Below are positions 7,801 through 15,600 of a DNA stretch of 21,096 nt, piece after piece; the stretch's first letter is position 1, and every line of letters starts with the position of its first letter. The notes under the pieces were generated by a model. It was not told the origin of the DNA. It made no database searches and saw only the letters and a list, made by a program, of their open reading frames with translations. The position numbers were made by a program, and so were the translations under genes. This DNA comes from Halieaceae bacterium UBA6060 (GTDB lineage: Bacteria > Pseudomonadota > Gammaproteobacteria > Pseudomonadales > Halieaceae): NCBI GenBank assembly GCA_002428935.1, contig DIYG01000161.1:1-21096 (forward strand), read 5' to 3'.

Positions 7801-10457
7801 GGCTCCAGGTCATCCCGTCGACAGAGGGCTTCGCGAGCACAGTAGCGACAGGCATCGGTCGACGGCGTGACCGCAGCCTCGCCAGAAACAAACTCTTCTG
7901 CCAGGGCTTCTAACTCCCGCCGCCAGTCTGCGCGCTGAGCCTCCATAGCCGCCTCCCCTTCGAGCTCATCGGCTCGTCGTTGGGCGATGGGCTCGATCCC
8001 CGACAGCAGGGCCGAAGCCCCTAGACCGCGAAAGCTGATTTCAGCGCTGCGCAAAGACACGTAACTCACGGCGTCGGCCTTGGGTTCCGCCAGCGCGTAA
8101 AGCGGAAGTTGAGGTTTTCTCGGTCGCTCTTCCAACCAGTGGGAAAGAGGGTCGATACGCCCGCTCTTGTAGTCCAAGACCACACGTTGGCCCCGATCCA
8201 ATTCATCAACGCGGTCCAGGCGCAAGTTGAGCGTAAGAGGCCCCAAAGCCAGCGCCCGATCAGCCTCACGGGCTTCTATACGCCAGGAAGACTCTCGTAG
8301 GGCCTCGCCTTCTAACCATTTAGACAACAGTGCTTCCAGGCGACGCTGCTCTAACTCCAGGCAAGCCTCACCCACCAGGCGTCGACGATGACGATGAACA
8401 GTGCTCAGAGCCTCGGAGCTGGCATTGCTCACGGAAACCTTCCGGGCCTTTTCGTCAGCATCGCGAAGGGCTTCACGGTTAGGGTAGGTGTTGGCCAACA
8501 GGTACAGCGCGTGGTGTAACACGGAGCCGCGCTCCGCCGCACTCAAGCCCGAGAAGTAGACTGACGCCGGTGTTGCCCCTAGCCGATAGGCCGCAAAGGC
8601 CTGAAATGGGCACAGGGACTGCGCCTCGATCAAACCTGAGCCCCGATGTAGGGTGGCGACGTCGTCTTCAATCAGAGCGGAGTTAGGTCGGGCTATGGTC
8701 TCCAGGTGGTGGACCAGACGCTGCTCCGTCCACCGTGGATCGGCCCTTGTCGTGTCGGCGACGACGGTGACCTCGTGGGTATTGAGCAAAGGACTGGCCA
8801 GGACCGTGCGTCCGTCGTCGTGGTGTATGTAGCTGGCCTGGAGTTGGCGACTGCCCTGTCGCCAGGCCAACCAGCGCTGCTGGGTCCATTCCCATTCCCA
8901 GGCAGCATCGCAGTGAGGCATACGCAGACGGCGTTGTACGCTAAAGGGTAGATAGGGATTGGGACGGGCGGATGCGGGCCAGCGCTCCGCATTCATGCCC
9001 GTAACCCACAAGCCATCGAAGGAGAGGCCCGTTGTCTCCAGCGGTCCCAATACCTGTATGGCCTGGTCCGCAGTTTCAGGCTGAAACTGCTCTTCCTGAA
9101 GACAGTCCTCCAAGAGACCCAGGGCGGCCTCATAGTCCAGGGGGCTGACGACGGAATCGAGGGTCGAAAATCTATCCAGCGCCTCTTTCCAAGTTTGAAG
9201 CTGCTGATACTCAAGAGAGTCCAGAGCCCTGCCCCAGGGCCAGCCCCAGTTCTCGAGGATCAGGGGAATGAGGCGTCGCCAGGCCGAGGGAGATTTCTTG
9301 TGCCGGCGAAGGCCATGCTCCGCCTCGATACGCAGCAGTTCCCGCCAGGGCGCCGGTATATCGCTATCCACCAGGGGATCGACGAGCTCGCGAAACAATG
9401 CCTGTGGTATAGCCTGGTGGCCCAATTCCCGTAAGCGCCTTGTTTGGCCCTCACAGCGCGCAACGTCCATGGCCGGCAATCGAAGAAAGGGAGACTGCAA
9501 TACGGCAATCGCCTGTTCCACGTCGACATCGCGGCTGCTGATCGCCAGAACATTCAGAGCATCGCGAACGATAGGGACCCGGCGAAGAGCAAACCCCGTA
9601 GCGAAGTTGACGGGCAAACTCTCATAGTTTTCCGTCAGACAGTTGAACTCCCGGCGCAGACAGGTCTCGAAACGGTCCCGGTCGTAATGCATATCGGACA
9701 GGACAACGCCGTAGCGCCCGACCGGGTCTCGATCACGCATTTCCCGGCACCAGGATGCCGCTGCCGCCAGCTCACTTTCCCCATCAGCAAATGCCAGGGC
9801 CGATGCAACCACACCGGGACTCTCAGACGCCGCCAGGCGCTGGGAGGTGGCCGCGGTGGCCGTCAGGGCTTTATAGAGGGGAGACAGCTGATCGGTTTCA
9901 AGAAGCACCACGGCGTGATCCGGGGACCTCTCAAAATCCAAGAGCGCTTCTTGTGCGCGCTCGGCGGTGGCAAAACCTTTCTCGCGCAGGACCTCCTGAA
10001 AGGTCTCTGCCCAGGCAACAAAGCGACGGGTGTCTTCATGAAAATCAAACTCCTGGCGTAGCGCCGAAGCTCGCAAATCCAAGCGCCAGAGACCGAGAAG
10101 CTCAAAGGCCTCCTGGCATAGGAGGGCCGCTTGTCCCGGTGACAGAAGTGAAAACCCTGCCTGATCATCATTCTCAATGATTTGCCGCCAGAGCAGACGC
10201 TGGGCGGAAGCATCCAGAAGGGGTTGGGGAGAGATCAGCCCCCGGGTTACGGCCTGCTGCCAACGGTCCTGCCAGTACTGTCGAAGGGGCATGATCGAGG
10301 GATTGACCCAGGCCGCTTTCCCCTGGGCCATCCGCCGCTGCTGGTCCGCTGCACGCACCGCCCTACTCAGGCGACGGTTGGGTGTGAGTACCGCAGCACC
10401 GGCGTCAATTGCCTCAGCGAGGGGGGTTGAGAGCTGGAAAAGGGGTCTTAGGTTCAT
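7797..10457 (-). CDS. AddB-like DNA-repair protein with 4Fe-4S PD-(D/E)XK nuclease
   Basis: 886 residues, matching the roughly 900-residue family described as probable DNA repair protein (TIGR03623) that is related to AddB. The N-terminus has VLTPNRRLSRAVR where AddB of Bacillus has a Walker A site; no GxxGxGKT is present, so this subunit should not hydrolyse ATP at its first helicase-like domain. A family-like stretch FDGLWVTGMNAERWP is in the middle. The C-terminal nuclease has Asp748 (LDRVDELD), Asp762 and Lys764 (VLDYKSG) and a Q-x-P-x-Y motif (PQLPLYAL). Cys616 (CPFQAF) plus Cys870, Cys873 and Cys879 (CRYC, then C after five residues) give the 4Fe-4S staple seen in AddB. It is the first gene of the operon with the AddA-like helicase. 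The ribosome site is weak (AAGG about 15 bases upstream). Confidence 0.9.
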   Translation of the reverse strand: MNLRPLFQLSTPLAEAIDAGAAVLTPNRRLSRAVRAADQQRRMAQGKAAWVNPSIMPLRQYWQDRWQQAVTRGLISPQPLLDASAQRLLWRQIIENDDQAGFSLLSPGQAALLCQEAFELLGLWRLDLRASALRQEFDFHEDTRRFVAWAETFQEVLREKGFATAERAQEALLDFERSPDHAVVLLETDQLSPLYKALTATAATSQRLAASESPGVVASALAFADGESELAAAASWCREMRDRDPVGRYGVVLSDMHYDRDRFETCLRREFNCLTENYESLPVNFATGFALRRVPIVRDALNVLAISSRDVDVEQAIAVLQSPFLRLPAMDVARCEGQTRRLRELGHQAIPQALFRELVDPLVDSDIPAPWRELLRIEAEHGLRRHKKSPSAWRRLIPLILENWGWPWGRALDSLEYQQLQTWKEALDRFSTLDSVVSPLDYEAALGLLEDCLQEEQFQPETADQAIQVLGPLETTGLSFDGLWVTGMNAERWPASARPNPYLPFSVQRRLRMPHCDAAWEWEWTQQRWLAWRQGSRQLQASYIHHDDGRTVLASPLLNTHEVTVVADTTRADPRWTEQRLVHHLETIARPNSALIEDDVATLHRGSGLIEAQSLCPFQAFAAYRLGATPASVYFSGLSAAERGSVLHHALYLLANTYPNREALRDADEKARKVSVSNASSEALSTVHRHRRRLVGEACLELEQRRLEALLSKWLEGEALRESSWRIEAREADRALALGPLTLNLRLDRVDELDRGQRVVLDYKSGRIDPLSHWLEERPRKPQLPLYALAEPKADAVSYVSLRSAEISFRGLGASALLSGIEPIAQRRADELEGEAAMEAQRADWRRELEALAEEFVSGEAAVTPSTDACRYCAREALCRRDDLEP

Positions 10458-10612
10458 TGACGCAAGCTACACCTTGCCCCGGGTAACTACGGTATTGCTG
10501 CTCGCCGCGGCCGAAGCTGCGCAATAGTTCCTATCCATTGGCAATACCCTGCATTAGAATCGGCGCCGCCCTAAATCCGGCGCGGAGCCGGCACTCTAGC
10601 AGGACCCACCTC
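10458..10612. promoter_or_regulatory. Divergent control region between the addB-like gene and DAHP synthase
   Basis: 155 bases without a gene. A rightward -10-like TAGAAT lies at 10555-10560 with no convincing -35 at 16-18 bases. Downstream of it, a small GC hairpin CCGGC/GCCGG (10577-10581 with 10587-10591, five-base loop) lies in the presumed leader just before the ribosome site AGGA (10601-10604) of the DAHP synthase gene. I see no TyrR box (TGTAAA-N6-TTTACA) and no leader peptide rich in aromatic residues. No leftward promoter for the repair operon could be picked with confidence. Confidence 0.4.
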
Positions 10613-11686
10613 ATGAGCAACAACGTTCACAACATCAACGTCGCCGCCCAGGATGTCCTGGCTACCCCGGCGATGCTCAAAGAATCCGCACCCCTCACGG
10701 AGGAGCTCACCGCTGCGGTAACCAAGAGCCGTCAGACGGTGTTTGACATCCTCGACCGTAAGGACCCTCGGCTTCTCGTGGTAGTCGGCCCCTGCTCTAT
10801 CCATGATCCCGATGCCGCCATGGACTATGCGCGGCGGTTGAAGACTCTCGCGGAAGAAATCCAGGACACGATCTTTGTCGTGATGCGGGTGTACTTTGAA
10901 AAGCCGCGAACAACGGTGGGCTGGAAGGGGCTGATTAACGACCCATATCTGGATGACTCCTTTCGCATTGAAGACGGTTTGCAACTGGCTCGCAAACTGC
11001 TCACAGACATTGTCTCTCTTGGGCTGCCGGCGTCCACGGAAGCTCTGGACCCGATCTCCCCTCAGTACCTCCAGGATTTGATTTCCTGGTCGGCCATCGG
11101 TGCGAGGACCACGGAATCCCAAACCCACCGGGAGATGGCCAGTGGCCTGTCGTCCGCGGTGGGCTTCAAGAATGGTACGGACGGTGGCTTAACGGTTGCT
11201 ATTAACGCCCTGCGTTCCGCGTCGAGACCCCATCGTTTTCTTGGTATCAACAGCCAGGGACAGGTATCGGTGTTCACGACCCGAGGCAACAACTACGGAC
11301 ACGTGGTCCTCCGCGGTGGCAGCGCGGGCCCCAATTACGACCCCGTGCATATCAAGCTGTGTGAAGAGGCTTTGGCGTCCGCCGCCATGGCGGAAAACAT
11401 CATGGTGGACTGCAGTCACGCGAACTCAAACAAAGACCCGGCACTGCAACCTCTGGTAGCGGACAGTGTTGCCGATCAGATCGTAGCGGGAAACCGTTCC
11501 ATCATGGGCTTGATGATCGAGAGCAACATCAACGCGGGCAACCAGTCTCTGCCTGAAGACCTTTCGTTGCTGGAATACGGCGTATCGCTTACCGACGGCT
11601 GCATCGGTTGGGAAGAGACGGAGCGTTGTTTACGGTCCCTCCGCGGAAAACTGCAGGGAGTCATTGGGCAGCGAGCCCAATCCTAG
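10613..11686 (+). CDS. aroF: 3-deoxy-7-phosphoheptulonate (DAHP) synthase, class I AroF/AroG type
   Basis: 357 residues. It condenses phosphoenolpyruvate with erythrose 4-phosphate in the cytosol, the first step of the shikimate pathway to Phe, Tyr and Trp. Metal ligands fall almost exactly at E. coli AroG positions: Cys61 (VVGPCSIHDP), His269 (DCSHANSN), Glu303 (MIESN) and Asp328 (LTDGCIGW). Substrate-binding stretches EKPRTTVGWKG, GARTTESQTHRE and GFKNGTDG are intact. The N-terminal arm, which sets feedback specificity, reads NNVHNI...VLATPAMLK...PL and is closest to E. coli AroF (Tyr-sensitive), so I use aroF; inhibitor specificity is inference. An in-frame TTG at 10538 would extend the protein but has no ribosome site; ATG 10613 has AGGA eight bases upstream and gives the family length. 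Monocistronic, convergent with nfuA. Confidence 0.95.
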   Translation: MSNNVHNINVAAQDVLATPAMLKESAPLTEELTAAVTKSRQTVFDILDRKDPRLLVVVGPCSIHDPDAAMDYARRLKTLAEEIQDTIFVVMRVYFEKPRTTVGWKGLINDPYLDDSFRIEDGLQLARKLLTDIVSLGLPASTEALDPISPQYLQDLISWSAIGARTTESQTHREMASGLSSAVGFKNGTDGGLTVAINALRSASRPHRFLGINSQGQVSVFTTRGNNYGHVVLRGGSAGPNYDPVHIKLCEEALASAAMAENIMVDCSHANSNKDPALQPLVADSVADQIVAGNRSIMGLMIESNINAGNQSLPEDLSLLEYGVSLTDGCIGWEETERCLRSLRGKLQGVIGQRAQS

Positions 11687-11840
11687 CGAATCCGCTCCCG
11701 GGGAGTCGCGACGACTTGGAAGGGTATTCGCACTCTTGGAAGTCGACCGTCTAGCTTGTCTATCGCCTCACATGGCGGCTGGCCGGGTGGGCGAACTGCC
11801 AAAGCAATCCCTTGCCCAGCGGTCTCATCACGGAAAGCCT
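11687..11840. other. Convergent intergenic gap between aroF and nfuA
   Basis: 154 bases with no credible gene. It contains a pair of CTTGGAAG copies (11715-11722 and 11735-11742, 20 bases apart) and a short inverted pair CGACTT/AAGTCG (11712-11717 with 11740-11745). No hairpin followed by a T run was found for either gene, so termination is probably Rho-dependent or uses a signal I could not see. Confidence 0.5.
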
Positions 11841-12428
11841 TTACTGGTAGAAAGCGTTTGTCCGATCCGAGTGATCGGTCATGTCACGCACACCCTTGAG
11901 CTCGGGAAGCTGCTCTAACAGAGTTTTTTCCACACCGTCTTTGAGGGTGATGTCTACGGCACTACAGCCCTGGCAACCTCCGCCAAAACGTAACACCGCG
12001 AAATCGTCTTCGGTGATCTCCACCAGGGATACTTCTCCCCCATGGGCCGCCAAAGCCGGATTGACTTCGTTGTACAACACGTAGTTGATGCGATCCTCGA
12101 TGGGTGAATTTTCATCTACCCGGGGCATTTTCGCGTTGGGTGCCTTGATGGTGAGCTGACCGCCCATGCGATCTTTGGCGTAGTCCACCAAAGCGTCTTC
12201 CAAAAACGGCACGCTGCGCGCATCAAACCAGGCCGTGAGCTGGTCGTAGCTCTGTTCCACATCGCCTTCTTTTACATCGCCATCTCGACAATACGCGATG
12301 CAGGTTTCCGCCCGGGGCGTGCCTGGTTGGTTGATGAAAACACGCACACCCAAGGCATCGTCCTGCTTACCCAGCAGATCAGCCAAATACTCCTGGGCGC
12401 TCTCGGTAATCGTTAACATCTGCGTCAT
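11841..12428 (-). CDS. nfuA: Fe-S biogenesis protein NfuA
   Basis: 195 residues. NfuA carries a 4Fe-4S cluster between subunits and delivers it to client enzymes, especially under oxidative stress or iron shortage. The N-terminal half is the degenerate A-type scaffold domain (QEYLADLLGKQ... GVRVFINQPGTPRAETCIAYC); the C-terminal half is the Nfu domain with the cluster-binding CxxC at Cys152/Cys155 (FGGGCQGCSAVD), three residues later than the E. coli Cys149/Cys152. The end ELKGVRDMTDHS is also family-typical. The start ATG at 12428 has GAAG close upstream; a second ATG three codons in would match the E. coli length exactly, so the start is uncertain by three residues. Transcribed divergently from metH, from a promoter carrying an IscR-like operator. 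In Pseudomonas the gene likewise lies near metH (from memory). Confidence 0.96.
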   Translation of the reverse strand: MTQMLTITESAQEYLADLLGKQDDALGVRVFINQPGTPRAETCIAYCRDGDVKEGDVEQSYDQLTAWFDARSVPFLEDALVDYAKDRMGGQLTIKAPNAKMPRVDENSPIEDRINYVLYNEVNPALAAHGGEVSLVEITEDDFAVLRFGGGCQGCSAVDITLKDGVEKTLLEQLPELKGVRDMTDHSDRTNAFYQ

Positions 12429-12453
12429 AGGGCTTCAGACGGTGCGACCGCCT

Positions 12454-12478
12454 CTTCCTGAGTAATTTAGTCGGGTAT
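12454..12478 (-). promoter_or_regulatory. Candidate IscR type-1 operator at the nfuA promoter
   Basis: On the minus strand the site begins ATACCCGACT and continues AAATTACTCAGG. Compared by hand with the E. coli IscR type-1 consensus as I remember it (core GACT-RWWWY-AGTC with flanking ATA and TAT), 22 of 25 positions agree; the misses are one in the second core half and two in the distal flank. It starts in the last two bases of the -10 box and covers the predicted transcription start, a place where binding would repress. IscR in its 2Fe-2S form represses Fe-S assembly genes, so this fits the job of nfuA. Confidence 0.65.
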
Positions 12479-12482
12479 TATA
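12477..12482 (-). promoter_or_regulatory. -10 box of the nfuA promoter
   Basis: A perfect TATAAT on the minus strand (ACTATAATACC). Predicted start of transcription is near 12470, leaving a leader of about 42 bases before the ATG at 12428. The -35 hexamer at 17 bases (about 12500-12505, GTGCCC) is weak. Confidence 0.6.
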
Positions 12483-12511
12483 GTCCCTTAACCGCCCTTG
12501 GGCACCCCTCT

Positions 12512-12531
12512 TTCATAGTTAAGTCTATGAA
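12512..12531. promoter_or_regulatory. Perfect dyad between the nfuA and metH promoters
   Basis: TTCATAG, six bases, CTATGAA: seven perfect base pairs of dyad symmetry. It lies about 85 bases upstream of the predicted metH start and 30-55 bases upstream of the nfuA -10. Dyads of this size with an A/T-rich centre at such a distance are typical LysR-family activator sites. MetR is a LysR-type activator of metH in E. coli, but its TGAA-N5-TTCA consensus is not matched here, so the binding protein is open. Confidence 0.4.
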
Positions 12532-12556
12532 TCTTCGATAAGTTAATAGCAAAAAC

Positions 12557-12580
12557 CTATATCGAAATATTTTGATATAG
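12557..12580. promoter_or_regulatory. 24-bp palindromic operator overlapping the metH -35
   Basis: CTATATC (12557-12563) and GATATAG (12574-12580) are exact reverse complements, and the ten bases between (centre AAATATTT) continue the symmetry with one mismatched pair. The right arm contains the metH -35 TTGATA (12572-12577), so a dimeric protein bound here would block RNA polymerase. An ArsR-family SahR-like or another methionine-pool sensor is a reasonable guess, but I cannot name the regulator from sequence; it is neither a MetJ box (AGACGTCT repeats) nor a MetR site. Confidence 0.5.
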
Positions 12581-12599
12581 ATGGGTACGCTGGTATGAT
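12572..12599 (+). promoter_or_regulatory. Sigma-70-type promoter of metH with extended -10
   Basis: -35 TTGATA (12572-12577, five of six consensus bases), a 16-base spacer, and -10 TATGAT (12594-12599, five of six) preceded by TG one base away (12591-12592), an extended -10. Predicted transcription start is about 12606, giving a leader of about 67 bases. The -10 contains the most upstream in-frame ATG of the metH reading frame (12595-12597), which therefore cannot be in this mRNA. Confidence 0.65.
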
Positions 12600-12606
12600 C
12601 GCCGCA

Positions 12607-12643
12607 CCCTGGCCCGCGGGTATTACCTCCCGAGAAGCCAGGG
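12607..12643 (+). other. Hairpin in the metH 5' leader
   Basis: CCCTGGC (12607-12613) pairs perfectly with GCCAGGG (12637-12643). Inside, after an internal loop, CGGG (12617-12620) pairs with CCCG (12629-12632) around the loop TATTACCT. The structure sits at the very 5' end of the predicted transcript. It is not followed by a T run, so it is not an intrinsic terminator. It could stabilise the mRNA or act in post-transcriptional control. It does not look like a cobalamin, SAM or SAH riboswitch that I know. Confidence 0.5.
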
Positions 12644-12672
12644 AGAATCTGAAGTCACGAGTCCTTAGCAAG

Positions 12673-15600
12673 ATGAACGCCCCAGTCCCATCCCTTAGCG
12701 CCGTAGAACTTGCGCTGCAAACCCGCATCCTCGTGATCGATGGTGCCATGGGCACGATGATCCAGGCGGAGGGTCTGGAGGAGGCGGACTATCGTGGACA
12801 ACGCTTCATCGATCACAAAGGCGATCTCAAGGGGAATAATGACCTCTTGTCGCTCACACGGCCGGACATCATTCGCAAGATTCATCGCGCCTATCTTGAT
12901 GCCGGGGCCGATCTCATTGAAACCAACACCTTCAACTCTACGGCCATCGCCCAGGAGGATTACTCCCTCCCTGAACTGGCTGCAGAGTTGAACCTGGCTT
13001 CGGCACAACTTGCCAGGGAAATAGCCGATGAGGTGAGTCGCGAGACACCGCATAAGCCTCGCTTCGTTGCCGGTGTACTGGGCCCGACTCCACGCACCGC
13101 ATCCATTTCTCCCGATGTGAACGATCCCGGGGCGCGCAACATTGATTTCGCCCGTCTTGCGGAAGACTACGCGGTTGCTGCTCGGGGTCTTCTGGAGGGC
13201 GGTGTCGATCTGCTGCTTATTGAGACAGTGTTCGACACCTTGAATGCGAAAGCCGCGATCTACGCCATTGAAGAAGTGTTCACGGCTTTATCCCGACGAG
13301 TCCCGGTGATGATTTCCGTGACTTATCCGGATGTGAGCGGCCGCAATCTGTCCGGCCAGAGCCCCAGCGCCTTCTGGAACTCCGTCGCCCACGCGCGTCC
13401 CCTTGTTGTCGGTAGCAACTGCGGTAGACGCTTTGAAGAAGTGCGTCCCTTTTTAGAAGAGCTTGCTCAGGCCTCCGACGCTTACTTTAGCGCCCATCTA
13501 AACGCGGGGCTGCCCAATGCCTTTGGCGAGTACGATGAAACCCCAGAAGTTATGGCCGAAGAATTTCGGGGATTTGCCGAGCGGGGTTTTCTAAACGTAG
13601 CCGGGGGGTGTTGCGGTACTACCCCAGCCCATATCAGAGCTATTGCCGACGCGGTGGCGGATCTACCGCCTCGTCCCCTGCCCCAGCTCCCCGCTGCCTG
13701 CCGCCTGAGCGGTCTAGAACCCTACAGCTTCGGTCCCGACAGTCTGTTCGTAAATGTCGGTGAGCGCTGCAACGTCACAGGTTCTGCACGATTTAAGAAG
13801 TTGATTCTCGGCGGGGACTACGAAGCCGCCCTGGATGTGGCCCGTCGGCAGGTTGAAGACGGAGCCCAGATAATCGATATCAACATGGACGAAGGCATGC
13901 TCGATGCCGAAGAAGCCATGGTGACGTTCCTCAATCTGGTCGCGTCCGAACCGGATATCTCCCGCGTTCCCATCATGGTGGATTCCTCGAAATGGAGCGT
14001 GATTGAGGCGGGTCTGCGTTGTATTCAGGGTAAAGCCATCGTCAATTCCATCAGCCTGAAAGCCGGTGAAGACGAGTTCCTAGAACAGGCGGCGTTGTGC
14101 CAACGCTATGGTGCGGCGGTCGTCGTCATGGCTTTTGATGAGGATGGTCAGGCGGACTCTCTTCAGCGTCGACAGGAAATCTGCCAGCGCAGCTATCAGT
14201 TGCTGCGAGAGCGGCTGGATTTCGTAGCCGAAGACATTATTTTTGACCCAAACATCTTCGCCATTGCCACAGGCATCGAAGCCCACAACAGCTACGCGGT
14301 GGATTTCATCAAGGCAACCCGCTGGATAAAGGACAACTTGCCGGGAGCCAAAGTCTCGGGAGGCGTATCCAACGTCTCTTTTTCCTTCCGCGGCAATAAT
14401 CCGGTACGCGAGGCCATCCATTCGGTGTTTCTCTACCACGCTATTCGTGCCGGGATGGACATGGGTATCGTCAATGCCGGTCAGCTAGCCGTATACGACG
14501 AGCTGCCCGCAGAGCTCCGTGACGCTGTGGAAGACGTGGTTCTTAATCGCCGTGACGACGGAACGGAACGGCTCCTGGATATAGCCGCACGGTTCCAGGG
14601 AGACGGAAGCTCCTCCGCGCGCACGGAAGATCTGTCCTGGCGTGAAGCGCCCGTGGCGAAGCGTCTGGAATACGCCCTCGTGAAAGGCATCAACAGCTAC
14701 ATCGAAGAAGATGCGGAGGAAGCCCGCCAGGAAGCGAAAAGGCCCATCGAGGTTATTGAAGGCCCGTTGATGGACGGCATGAACGTCGTCGGCGATTTGT
14801 TTGGCCAGGGCAAGATGTTCCTTCCCCAGGTGGTGAAAAGCGCTCGGGTGATGAAGCAGGCGGTGGCTTACCTGCAGCCCTATATCGAAGACGAAAAGGT
14901 TGCCGGCAGTTCCAACGGCAAGATTCTTATGGCGACGGTAAAAGGCGATGTTCACGACATTGGCAAAAATATCGTCGGCGTGGTTTTGCAGTGCAATAAC
15001 TACGAGGTCATCGACCTTGGGGTGATGGTCCACTGCGAGGAAATTCTCCGCGTGGCCCAGGAAGAAAACGTAGATGTCATTGGTCTGTCGGGTTTGATTA
15101 CGCCGTCCCTTGACGAAATGGTGCACGTGGCCGGTGAAATGCAGCGACAGGACTTCAAGGTGCCGCTGATGATCGGAGGAGCGACTACTTCCAAGGCCCA
15201 TACGGCGGTCAAGATCGAGCCCTGTTACGAGAACGATCTTGTGGTCTACGTGCCCGACGCCTCTCGCTCCGTCGCGGTGGCATCACAGCTTCTGGGAGAC
15301 AACAAGGCGCGTTTCGTCGACGAGCACCGCATTGAATACGACAACGTTCGCGAACGTATGGCCAAGCGCAAACCAAAACAAAAGCGCCTCAGCTACGCCT
15401 CGGCGCTGGCCAACCGCGCCGAGTTTGACTGGTCGGCCCATGAGGTGATCACGCCATCGTTCACCGGCGCTCGGGTGTTTGAAGACGTTGATCTGGCCTC
15501 TTTGATAGAAACCATCGACTGGACACCGTTTTTTATCACCTGGGAATTGGCCGGCAAGTATCCGCGTATATTCGATGACCCTGTGGTCGGCGAGCAGGCG

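Noticed and set aside
9444..10061. 205-codon open frame on the plus strand
   Set aside because: Antisense to the AddB-like gene; its Arg/Gln/His-rich content is typical of a shadow of a GC-rich gene.
10538..10612. 25-codon extension of DAHP synthase from TTG 10538
   Set aside because: No ribosome site, contains a probable -10 element, and the ATG at 10613 gives the usual family length with AGGA in place.
11664..11918. 84-codon plus-strand frame between aroF and nfuA
   Set aside because: Overlaps the ends of both real genes, no ribosome site and no family resemblance.
12595..12672. 26-codon N-terminal extension of MetH from ATG 12595
   Set aside because: The ATG is part of the -10 box TATGAT, has no ribosome site, and the extra residues have no counterpart at the start of E. 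coli MetH.
12429..12672. Cobalamin, SAM or SAH riboswitch upstream of metH
   Set aside because: The predicted leader is about 67 bases, too short for a cobalamin riboswitch, and no B12-box-like or known SAH/SAM core sequence is visible; only a simple hairpin is seen.
14485..15201. 238-codon open frame on the minus strand
   Set aside because: Lies wholly opposite metH, which has full-length conserved domains; composition is that of an antisense shadow and no family is recognisable.
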